Below the pieces are notes generated by a model. It had not been told where the DNA came from. It made no database searches and saw only the letters and a list, made by a program, of their open reading frames with translations. A program made the translations under genes and the position numbers. From contig NZ_JACGWA010000001.1 in NCBI RefSeq assembly GCF_014077505.1, positions 806,001 through 870,000 of the forward strand: a DNA stretch of 64,000 nt, given 5' to 3'. Every line of letters starts with the position of its first letter. Position 1 is the stretch's first letter. Positions 39,126-49,689 of the stretch are shown one piece after another. This stretch comes from Colwellia sp. BRX10-3. Lineage in GTDB: Bacteria; Pseudomonadota; Gammaproteobacteria; Enterobacterales; Alteromonadaceae.

Positions 39126-39896
39126 ATGAGTAGTTACCAAGAAAGTGATACAAATGGCGCTGAAAATAGTACACAACTTACGATTGAGGTGGTCGCTGAA
39201 AACGCTTTACTGCTGAGCTGGCAAGCGAAAATATCGCTTACCCAACATAATAAAATCATTACATTGCAAGCTATGATTGTGCAGCAACTAGGTGAGTTAA
39301 TTATAGAAACGGTGGCGAGTTATCATTGTTTAATGGTTTATTTCAGCCCCCAACTTAGTACTAGCACGCAAATGATCGACAAAATTAATAGCATCGCCAA
39401 AAATCATCACGCTAGTTTAGAAATAGACAAGGGTGATACGCCAAAAGTCAAAAGCCTCCATGGCGATTGCATTAAGATACCGGTTTACTACGATACCGAG
39501 CAAGAATGGGATTTAGCCGACGTTGCAAAGCGCTGCAATATGTCGATGGATGACGTAATTAAACAGCACAGCGCTGAAACTTATCATGGTTATGCATTAG
39601 GTTTTACGCCCGGTTTTTGTTACTTAGCCAGCTTGCCTGAAAGCTTACATTTACCTAGAAAGTCCTCACCGCGTTTAAAAGTACCTCAAGGCGCAATCGC
39701 TATTGCTGAACAACAAAGTGCAATTTATCCGATTGAAAGCCCCGGTGGTTGGCATATTATCGGCCAAACACCATTACCCATGTATGAAAGTAAAAATGGT
39801 CAGTTCAATACCACCATTAACGTTGGGCAAAATGTACAATTTTATGCCATCACTAAAGCTGAATTTATAGCGATACAACAAGGTTTACAGACATGA
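39126..39896 (+). CDS. pxpB: 5-oxoprolinase subunit B (KipI family)
   Basis: Subunit of the PxpABC 5-oxoprolinase. The 256-residue protein has the KipI/AHS1 signature: VKIPVYYDTEQEWDLADVA-like segment near 120-140 (starting GDCIKIPVYY), then YHGYALGFTPGFCYLASLP, LPRKSSPRLKVPQGAIAIAEQQ and YPIESPGGWHIIGQTP. I chose ATG at 39126, five bases past the pxpA stop; a frame opening at 39102 would overlap pxpA. The first 15 residues (SSYQESDTNGAENS) are polar and unlike the core. Its last four bases overlap the start of pxpC. Confidence 0.93.
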   Translation: MSSYQESDTNGAENSTQLTIEVVAENALLLSWQAKISLTQHNKIITLQAMIVQQLGELIIETVASYHCLMVYFSPQLSTSTQMIDKINSIAKNHHASLEIDKGDTPKVKSLHGDCIKIPVYYDTEQEWDLADVAKRCNMSMDDVIKQHSAETYHGYALGFTPGFCYLASLPESLHLPRKSSPRLKVPQGAIAIAEQQSAIYPIESPGGWHIIGQTPLPMYESKNGQFNTTINVGQNVQFYAITKAEFIAIQQGLQT

Positions 39897-40978
39897 GCCA
39901 AGGTTACCTTGAAATTATTAACATTAATGGTCAGGCAAGTATTCAAGATCTTGGTCGACTTAATGCACAGCACTTAGGATTTAGTGCCAGTGGCGCCGCC
40001 GACGAGTTCGCTTTTCTTAGCGCTAACAAGCTTATTAACGATACATTAGCTGCCAATAAAATCAGTATTAAACATCAGCATAATATTGACGAACTAAAGA
40101 ATAAAAAAAGCCACTGTGCCGCAATAGAAGTTACGCTTGGGCAAGTCAGTTTCGAAGCCAAAGCAGCTTGCATAATTGCGATAACCGGAGCGGACTGCCA
40201 AGCTAAAATCAATAATATCGCAGTTAATAACTGGCAATGTTATCAACTACAAACTGGCGACATGCTAGAGTTTGCAATGCCCAAAACCGAGTTGCATAGT
40301 TATCTGGCAGTGCTTGGCGGTTTTACCTGCCAAAAAGCACAAAAACCCTGGTTAGGAAGTTACTCTCAAACCATAAATGAAATGGCCTTAGGCTTTACCG
40401 GTGAAAAGTTAACAGTTGGCAGTAAACTGTATTTTTCAGCACAAACTAAAGTGTTAACTGAGTCAGCATTAGAAAAAACAAATAAGCCAAAAGAAGCAAA
40501 CAAGCCATTCAAAGCACCAAGTCAATTTTACGCGCAGCAAAATCTGACTTTACGGATTATGCCTAGCAGTTTATTTTTACAAATGAGTAGCGAGCAACAA
40601 CAACGATTTTTAACCACTGACTACATTATTTCGCCTGATAGCAACCGCATGGGTTATCGTCTTGGCGATTCGCGTTCACAAAAATCACCCGCTAAATCAG
40701 CCAACGAAAAAATACTTTCTGAGCAGTTACGCAGCCGTTGTTTATTATCAATGCCAGTGACTTATGGCATGGTGCAGTTTCCTGACAATGAACAACCTAT
40801 AATACTAATGAAAGAGCGACAAACCATGGGCGGTTATCCGGTACTTGGCACCGTAATGCAAACTGACTTATTTCGTTTAAGCCAAATGCGCCCCGGCGAA
40901 AAAGTTAATTTTACTTTAATTAGTCATCAAAAAGCCCAGCAACAATTAACGGCATTTTATCAAAAGTACTGTCTATAA
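39893..40978 (+). CDS. pxpC: 5-oxoprolinase subunit C (KipA family)
   Basis: Third subunit of PxpABC, the biotin-dependent-carboxylase-like AHS2 domain protein. The 361-residue product has the family's opening NINGQASIQDLGRLNAQHLGFSASGAADEF (split: SIQDLGR, then GFSASGAADEFAF), AITGADCQAKIN near 98, YLAVLGGF near 140, and the C-terminal MVQFPDNEQPIILMKERQTMGGYPVLGTV region. Two low-conservation inserts (about 58-75, 200-215) are rich in Lys and Asn. ATGA overlap with pxpB shows translational coupling. Last gene of the operon; a weak hairpin follows. Confidence 0.93.
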   Translation: MSQGYLEIININGQASIQDLGRLNAQHLGFSASGAADEFAFLSANKLINDTLAANKISIKHQHNIDELKNKKSHCAAIEVTLGQVSFEAKAACIIAITGADCQAKINNIAVNNWQCYQLQTGDMLEFAMPKTELHSYLAVLGGFTCQKAQKPWLGSYSQTINEMALGFTGEKLTVGSKLYFSAQTKVLTESALEKTNKPKEANKPFKAPSQFYAQQNLTLRIMPSSLFLQMSSEQQQRFLTTDYIISPDSNRMGYRLGDSRSQKSPAKSANEKILSEQLRSRCLLSMPVTYGMVQFPDNEQPIILMKERQTMGGYPVLGTVMQTDLFRLSQMRPGEKVNFTLISHQKAQQQLTAFYQKYCL

Positions 40979-40986
40979 CGTTTTAT

Positions 40987-41012
40987 CAACGCCTAAATCA
41001 AGGCGTTTAATA
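40987..41012 (+). terminator. candidate terminator after pxpC
   Basis: AACGCCT (40988-40994) pairs with AGGCGTT (41001-41007), followed by TAATAT. The T-tail is poor, so the call is tentative, but the position ten bases past the pxpC stop is right. Confidence 0.5.
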
Positions 41013-41110
41013 TATCAGTTACGGTCAAAACCAAGCTAAAGGTAGAATGGCGATCAATAAAAGATTAGAATAATGCCCGCTTTACGATTTAGTCTTACGC
41101 AGGTGTTTCT

Positions 41111-41716
41111 TTGTTATTAATGATCGACAATTACGACTCTTTTACTTTTAACCTAGTGCATTATTTTCAAGCGCTAGGACAAGAAGTTAAAGTCTGTAGA
41201 AACGATGAAATCAGCTTAGATGCAATCGAAGCATTAGCACCGCAATATATTGTTATTTCACCTGGCCCCTGCGACCCAGATGCTGCCGGTTTGTCACTCG
41301 CAATAATCGAAAGATTTAAAGGCCGAATTGCCATATTAGGCGTATGCTTAGGACATCAATGCATTGCCCAACACTTCGGCGCTAAAGTCATTAAAGCGAA
41401 GAAAGTAATGCACGGTAAAACCAGTATCATTAACCATAATGAGCAGGGATTATTTACCTCTTTAAAGCAGCCATTAACGGTCACGCGATATCATTCTCTG
41501 ATTGTAGATAAACATTCTCTACCTGATGAGCTAGAAATAACCGCTTGGGTAACTGAAAATGGTCAGCAAGAAATCATGGCCCTACAACATAAACAATTAG
41601 CTATCGCCAGCGTACAATTTCACCCTGAATCAGTATTAACTGAACAAGGCCATCAATTATTACAAAATTTTATTGACCAATATACAAATCAAATAGATGA
41701 TAATGTTAGTGCCTAA
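41111..41716 (+). CDS. pabA: aminodeoxychorismate synthase glutaminase subunit
   Basis: Supplies ammonia from glutamine to PabB for 4-aminobenzoate, a folate precursor. The 201-residue class I amidotransferase has the nucleophile in LGVCLGHQ (C79) and the His-Glu pair in FHPES near the end. [18 protein letters not shown] and [15 protein letters not shown] follow E. coli PabA more closely than TrpG. It opens at a TTG: AGGTG lies six bases upstream and the N-terminus [11 protein letters not shown] then aligns with MILLIDNYDSF of E. coli. Position before argD/astC repeats the pabA-argD order of E. coli, with an HDOD gene inserted. Confidence 0.93.
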   Translation: MLLMIDNYDSFTFNLVHYFQALGQEVKVCRNDEISLDAIEALAPQYIVISPGPCDPDAAGLSLAIIERFKGRIAILGVCLGHQCIAQHFGAKVIKAKKVMHGKTSIINHNEQGLFTSLKQPLTVTRYHSLIVDKHSLPDELEITAWVTENGQQEIMALQHKQLAIASVQFHPESVLTEQGHQLLQNFIDQYTNQIDDNVSA

Positions 41717-41795
41717 TGAAATAACCTAACAGGCCGATAACTTAGCTAACCTCACAAATTAAAAACTGATTACAAATACTAATAATGAAGGCCTG

Positions 41796-42941
41796 ATGCA
41801 AATATTTGAAAATAATAAATTAGTTTACCCTATCTATAGTCGCGTGCTGAGTCTCGCGATTAGTAAAGATTTTGCCAACCAAAAAAATGGCAAAATAAGT
41901 ATGTCTAAGCATCAAGACAGTGAGCAGTTTAACCGCCGACGTGAGTTACTTGCCGTAGAAGAAGAAGCAAACAAAAACAAAATTATTCAAGCACACGGCC
42001 AAGAACACTTTAAAACGCAGGTGAAGAATAAATTTTTTAAGCGCGTTAATGCCCAAGTTAATAAAGATTTTGATAATAAAGAAAACCTCTACATGAACGT
42101 GCTTAAAATAGAAGATGCCGCACCTTCTATTATGGAAATACTGGCCGTGAAAGCGGCTAGCATCAATCGCATTACGCCATTGGCGAAAGCATTACCTTGG
42201 CTATGCACCGAATTAATCAATTTGGTCAATAAGCCTCAATACCGTAAACGTTCAGACGTACAAGTAACTGAACCCAATTTAGCATTAAGTTATGTCGGTT
42301 TAGATAATCTTAAACTGGTTATGCCAACATTTATGTTAAAACATTGGTTACCCACCAGCACTGCTCCTTACCCTCTAATGAAAAGAAAACTATGGAACGA
42401 TAGTTTATCTATCGCGCTAGCGTCTCAGCTATTAGCGAAGGAACAAGGCTTAGATGAATTTACAGCCTTTACCGCTGGCATGTTAAGTAACTTAGGTTTA
42501 TTAGCCGTTACCCGTGGATTTTTAAATACTTATAGTGAACTTTACAATGAGGAACTTCGTGCAGCTTATGAAAATAAAGATAAAAAGCTGCATGACGTTT
42601 TAGTGACACTCGACGTTGCACCAGATTTATTGCTCGAACAGTTACTCCAACGTAGCAGTAAAGTGGCCGCAGACATGGTCGAGCTTATGCGTTTTGATCG
42701 TTTACAAATTACAGAACCTTTGTTCGACCTTGCTTACGCGATTGACATCAAACACATGTGCCCTATTGCTAAGTTAGTTACTAAAGCCAAAGCCTATGTC
42801 GCATTTAGAAGCCTAGCGAAAGAAGACCTTATCAGTACAGATGAAGCAAAAATATTGTTAACAGCAGGGCAATTAACCAAAAATGATATTGCCTTGTTGA
42901 AGAAAAGTGATATTGACCATATAAAATTAATTTTTAATTAG
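41796..42941 (+). CDS. HDOD domain signalling protein
   Basis: A 381-residue cytosolic protein. The C-terminal two thirds has the HDOD pattern, a helical relative of HD phosphohydrolases: APSIMEILAVKAAS near 105, LALSYVGLDNLKLVMPTFMLKHWLP near 160, LWNDSLSIALASQLLAKEQGLDEFTAFTAGMLSNLGLLAV near 205-245 (given here in pieces of the same helix bundle). The usual HD metal pairs are degenerate: WNDS and LSNLG replace the W-HS and HDIG-type motifs. HDOD proteins act in regulation of motility or stress; the N-terminal 100 residues are basic and unassigned. Confidence 0.75.
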   Translation: MQIFENNKLVYPIYSRVLSLAISKDFANQKNGKISMSKHQDSEQFNRRRELLAVEEEANKNKIIQAHGQEHFKTQVKNKFFKRVNAQVNKDFDNKENLYMNVLKIEDAAPSIMEILAVKAASINRITPLAKALPWLCTELINLVNKPQYRKRSDVQVTEPNLALSYVGLDNLKLVMPTFMLKHWLPTSTAPYPLMKRKLWNDSLSIALASQLLAKEQGLDEFTAFTAGMLSNLGLLAVTRGFLNTYSELYNEELRAAYENKDKKLHDVLVTLDVAPDLLLEQLLQRSSKVAADMVELMRFDRLQITEPLFDLAYAIDIKHMCPIAKLVTKAKAYVAFRSLAKEDLISTDEAKILLTAGQLTKNDIALLKKSDIDHIKLIFN

Positions 42942-44621
<1,680 letters not shown>

Positions 44622-44637
44622 GTCATTCATTATTACA

Positions 44638-44674
44638 GCGTTCAAATACCTTAAAGCATTAGGTGTTTGAACGT
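44638..44674 (+). repeat. intercistronic hairpin between astC and astA
   Basis: CGTTCAAATACCT (44639-44651) pairs with AGGTGTTTGAACG (44661-44673) around a nine-base loop, with one T-G wobble. No T-tract follows; astA begins 18 bases later. It may stabilise the astC message or lower downstream expression rather than stop transcription. Confidence 0.65.
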
Positions 44675-44691
44675 CTCATTGAGAGTTTTCT

Positions 44692-45708
44692 ATGATTATT
44701 ATACGCCCTATTCAAAGCAATGATTATGATGCACTTCATCGTATTGCTGTGGAGTCAGGACACGGTTTTACATCACTACCGGTCAACGAAAAACTGCTGA
44801 AAAATCGCATTTCTCACGCAGAAGTTTCTTTCGCTAGCTCAGTTACTGAGCCAGGCAAAGAAGGCTACTTGTTTGTCATGGAAGATACCGAAACAGGTGC
44901 GGTTGTTGGCACCAGTGGCATTGAAGCTGCGGTTGGTCTAGATGACGCATTTTATCATTACCATTTAGGTAAGGTTGTGCACAGCTCTCGTGAGCTTAAT
45001 ATATATAATACCGTTGAAACATTATCCTTATGTAATGACTATACGGGCGCCTCTGAAATTTGCACCTTGTTTTTAAGTGAGACTCATCGCAAAAATCGTA
45101 ACGGACGCTTATTATCTCGTTTTCGTTTTCTATTTATGGCAGAACATACTGAACGTTTCGCCGAAACGGTTATCGCAGAAATGCGCGGCGTTTCAGACGA
45201 AGACGGTTCATCACCTTTTTGGAAATGGCTAGAAGATAACTTCTTCTCGCTTGATTTTCCGACCGCGGATTACCTGACCGGTATAGGTAAAAAAGTATTT
45301 ATTGCTGAATTGATGCCAAAGTACCCGATTTACGTCAACTTGTTGAGCCCAGAAGCACAACGCGTGATTAACAAGGTACATCCAAAAACAGTGCCGGCGT
45401 TAAGACTGCTTGAAGCTGAAGGCTTCTCGCGTCGTGGTTATGTCGATATTTTTGATGGCGGCCCAACGGTTGAAACCCAAACAGCATTAGTTAAAACCGT
45501 ACGTTTGAGTAAAAAGTGCCAAGTCTTAATTGGTGATGTAGCGAACGACAATAACTATATTATTTGTAATGGCGAAGTTGCAAATTTTAGAGCAACGCAA
45601 GCACCAATTTTATTACGTGAAACCGCTAATCAAGTGGTGATTTCACAAGCAGTTGCAGATGCGTTAATGGTTAGCGAAGGAGACTGGGTGCGCCTAGTTT
45701 CAAATTAA
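44692..45708 (+). CDS. astA: arginine N-succinyltransferase
   Basis: First enzyme of the arginine succinyltransferase (AST) pathway: transfers succinyl from succinyl-CoA to arginine. The 338-residue protein opens IIRPIQSNDYDALHRIAVESGHGFTSLP (seen as RPIQSNDYDAL and GHGFTSLP), has LCTLFL-type segment EICTLFLSETHRKNRNGRLLSR near 121-142, and FWKWLEDNFFSLDFPTADYLTG near 180-200, all typical of AstA. Length matches E. coli AstA (344). It sits between astC and astD in one operon. astB and astE, needed to complete the route, are not in the window. Confidence 0.95.
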   Translation: MIIIRPIQSNDYDALHRIAVESGHGFTSLPVNEKLLKNRISHAEVSFASSVTEPGKEGYLFVMEDTETGAVVGTSGIEAAVGLDDAFYHYHLGKVVHSSRELNIYNTVETLSLCNDYTGASEICTLFLSETHRKNRNGRLLSRFRFLFMAEHTERFAETVIAEMRGVSDEDGSSPFWKWLEDNFFSLDFPTADYLTGIGKKVFIAELMPKYPIYVNLLSPEAQRVINKVHPKTVPALRLLEAEGFSRRGYVDIFDGGPTVETQTALVKTVRLSKKCQVLIGDVANDNNYIICNGEVANFRATQAPILLRETANQVVISQAVADALMVSEGDWVRLVSN

Positions 45709-45754
45709 TCATTAAACAAAACTGAACACTCGCGATAAACGCGCAGAGGAATAA

Positions 45755-47230
<1,476 letters not shown>

Positions 47231-47268
47231 GCAGTATAATTTTAATCGTAATGAAACATCACTGCCCA

Positions 47269-47303
47269 TTAAAAAAAGCTGGGATCCGTCCCAGCTTTTT
47301 CAA
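47269..47303 (+). terminator. rho-independent terminator of the ast operon
   Basis: A 12-bp perfect stem, AAAAAGCTGGGA (47273-47284) with TCCCAGCTTTTT (47289-47300), around the loop TCCG. It follows astD by about 40 bases. Confidence 0.92.
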
Positions 47304-47478
47304 AAATATCGATCAAATATAGCCGCCTATTCTGAGTGGTTATCCATCTTGCTGTCCTAAATATTCTTTTAATACCCTACTCGCTGGTTATTTCAAGGAT
47401 GCGTAAATAGCTTTGCATACCATTCAGCCGACTTGAAAAAATCGACACAAATTTAAATTATGCATTTAGGAAATCAAC

Positions 47479-48276
47479 ATGACTCCCGTTAAAAATTTAT
47501 TTAACAACATTTGGCAAAACTATTTAGAAGTTACACCGTCAGCTGACAAAGTACATCAACTTTTAAGTAACGGAAACGACTTAATCAACGACCACGTTGC
47601 TTATCGCACCTTTAATATTGCAAAAGTAAATATTGCGAAAATTTCCACACACTTACTTAATTTAGGTTATACAGAGTGCGGTGAATACCATTTTGAAGCA
47701 AAAAAACTCTACGCAAAGCACTTTGAACATACAGACACTAACTTACCAAAAGTATTCATCAGTGAGCTATTAGTAGAAAAATTTTCTCCGCGCACGCAAG
47801 AAATTATCGAGAAAATGGTCGCTAGTATTAACGAAGCGGATATTAACATAGAAAGCTTTTTATACTCAGGTACGCATTGGCAAGTTAGCCATCAAGAATA
47901 TTTAGACCTACTTGCCGAAAGTGAATATGCAGCATGGGTTGCAGCATGGGGCTACCGCGCCAACCATTTCACGGTAAGCATTAACCACTTATCAAACTAC
48001 GATTCTATTGAAGCCGTGAATGCCGCAGTTAAAGCCGGTGGCTTTACGCTAAATGCCACTGGCGGTGAAATCAAGGGTGATGAAGCGGTTAAACTAGAGC
48101 AATCATCTACCATGGCCGACCATGTATTAGTCGAATTCTCTGATAAAACCGTCGCTATTCCAAGCTGTTTTTACGAATTCGCCAAACGCTACCCCATGGA
48201 GAATGGTGAATTGTACACAGGTTTTGTTGCAGCTTCTGCTGATAAAATCTTTGAAAGTACTAACGCTGCGGCTTAA
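47479..48276 (+). CDS. DUF1338 protein, 2-oxoadipate dioxygenase/decarboxylase-like
   Basis: A 265-residue protein of the DUF1338 family, whose best-known member, Pseudomonas HglS, converts 2-oxoadipate to D-2-hydroxyglutarate in lysine breakdown. The expected Fe(II) ligands are visible: H39 in NDHVAYRTF, H163 in RANHFTVSINHL and E244 in GELYTGFV. This is the short form (HglS has over 450 residues), so substrate may differ. It follows the ast operon but has its own spacer, ribosome site (TTTAGGAAATC) and terminator. The location hints at amino-acid catabolism. Confidence 0.85.
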   Translation: MTPVKNLFNNIWQNYLEVTPSADKVHQLLSNGNDLINDHVAYRTFNIAKVNIAKISTHLLNLGYTECGEYHFEAKKLYAKHFEHTDTNLPKVFISELLVEKFSPRTQEIIEKMVASINEADINIESFLYSGTHWQVSHQEYLDLLAESEYAAWVAAWGYRANHFTVSINHLSNYDSIEAVNAAVKAGGFTLNATGGEIKGDEAVKLEQSSTMADHVLVEFSDKTVAIPSCFYEFAKRYPMENGELYTGFVAASADKIFESTNAAA

Positions 48277-48289
48277 TGGTTTAGTTTAT

Positions 48290-48326
48290 ACTGACACCTA
48301 TTCCCCTCTGGTATAGGTGTCAATTA
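48290..48326 (+). terminator. candidate terminator after the DUF1338 gene
   Basis: TGACACCTAT (48292-48301) pairs with ATAGGTGTCA (48313-48322), followed by ATTATC. Stem is perfect but the T-tail is weak. Confidence 0.6.
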
Positions 48327-48505
48327 TCACCAACTCATGAATCCAGATATTGCTTTTGTCAATTTAACTACTAAATATTCAACGTTGTATAAACCATATA
48401 CCTTCTTTTCAATATATACCTGCAATCTATCAATTCCCATAAATAATAGATAGCTTGATCATCACCTCAATTTACGAGTAAAGTAGAGTAGAGTAATAAT
48501 TAAAT

Positions 48506-48874
48506 ATGATAGACACAAAAATGGTTACCGATACTGATGGTTATATTCATATTATTGAATATTTAACCGCTCATTTAAGCTTATTTGAAAATAGTACCAA
48601 CACCAATGATGCCAAAATTTCGGTTTTAGAGGTGATAGAACAAGAAATGAGTGAACAAATTATTAGCTTATGTAATCAAAACCAAGCATTAACATTTAAT
48701 CAAAGAAACACTATTATTCGAGAAATTGACGCCATTGTTTATGACTTACAAGAAATATTGTCTGGTGTGGTCAACAATTCAGTGACTAATGAACAATTAG
48801 CATTTATAAAAGAGTTTGCGATATTAATAAAAAATTTATTTGATACTGAAATTAATCGTCAGTTGATACTATAG
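48506..48874 (+). CDS. small acidic helical protein of unknown function
   Basis: A 122-residue acidic protein, predicted mostly helical, with no signal peptide or membrane segment. Segments such as KISVLEVIEQEMSEQIISL and RNTIIREIDAIVYDLQEIL could form a helical bundle. The ribosome site is poor (AGAGTAATAATTAAAT before the ATG), so its start is less certain, though an internal ATG at residue 6 exists. It lies 118 bases before the SSB-like gene on the same strand. I do not recognise a family. Confidence 0.55.
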   Translation: MIDTKMVTDTDGYIHIIEYLTAHLSLFENSTNTNDAKISVLEVIEQEMSEQIISLCNQNQALTFNQRNTIIREIDAIVYDLQEILSGVVNNSVTNEQLAFIKEFAILIKNLFDTEINRQLIL

Positions 48875-48992
48875 CCATTAGATTGCGTTTTATTAAACTA
48901 GTTATCTACTGAATACTTTTTTACCACTATTTATCAGCAACCATGCTTTCTAACTTGCTAATCACTTATGCAAAATAATCACAAGTAGCGCT

Positions 48993-49646
48993 ATGTTATC
49001 TGAATTACCACAAAATCACTTATGCACTGTCACACTGCTAGGCAACTTAGTTAATAAGCCTGACATTCGCTATCAAGCAAATCCAGTTGTTGCTTTTGCT
49101 GAATTTACTTTGGCGACACATAGTCGTTGGTTTGATAAAACCAGTAATAAATTTAAAGAATGGACCAGTTATCATACGGTGAAAGTGATTGGCGAAATTG
49201 TTGAACGTGCCCTGATTCACGCCGACAAAGGTGACATTATACTACTGCAAGGCTACTTAATTAATAGTAAGAAAAATAACCGTGAAATTATCCATGCGAG
49301 CTACGCACAAACTTTTCCTAAAGGTTATGCTCAATCCATTAACCAGATTCATTGTAGTGGTAATATAGTTTCTGATATTAAAGTTATGACCACCGAGCAT
49401 AATAAAGAGTTAACCGAAATTATTTTAGAATCACAGCAACATATATTTTCTGCCATTACCCATAAATATCATGTAGTAACAATACAGCGCCCGATCCATG
49501 TTTGGGGTAAGCAGGCGCTTTATCTTGCTGAGCACGGAAAAAGAAATGACCAAATAATAGTTGACGGAAAATTAAGCTATCTTAATAATAAGAATAAAAA
49601 CCAATTTATAGATGCGCAACAAGCGGTTTTAATTGCAAATGATTAA
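48993..49646 (+). CDS. divergent SSB-like protein with two OB folds
   Basis: A 217-residue protein. Residues 8-108 follow the SSB OB fold: CTVTLLGNLVNKPDIRYQ, FAEFTLATHSRWFDK, EWTSYHTVKVIGEIVERA and GDIILLQGYL line up one by one with strands of SSB (for example [24 protein letters not shown] and [10 protein letters not shown] in the ssb of this window). Residues 115-215 repeat the scheme in weaker form: IHCSGNIVSDIKV, HVVTIQRPIHVWGKQALYL, DQIIVDGKLSYL. There is no Gly/Gln linker and no acidic DDDIPF tip, so it should not recruit the usual SSB partners. It probably binds single-stranded nucleic acid, an inference. Confidence 0.7.
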   Translation: MLSELPQNHLCTVTLLGNLVNKPDIRYQANPVVAFAEFTLATHSRWFDKTSNKFKEWTSYHTVKVIGEIVERALIHADKGDIILLQGYLINSKKNNREIIHASYAQTFPKGYAQSINQIHCSGNIVSDIKVMTTEHNKELTEIILESQQHIFSAITHKYHVVTIQRPIHVWGKQALYLAEHGKRNDQIIVDGKLSYLNNKNKNQFIDAQQAVLIAND

Positions 49647-49689
49647 GCTTTAACTGCCTATAATTAATTTTTAAGGAATTCGCTGCTTT

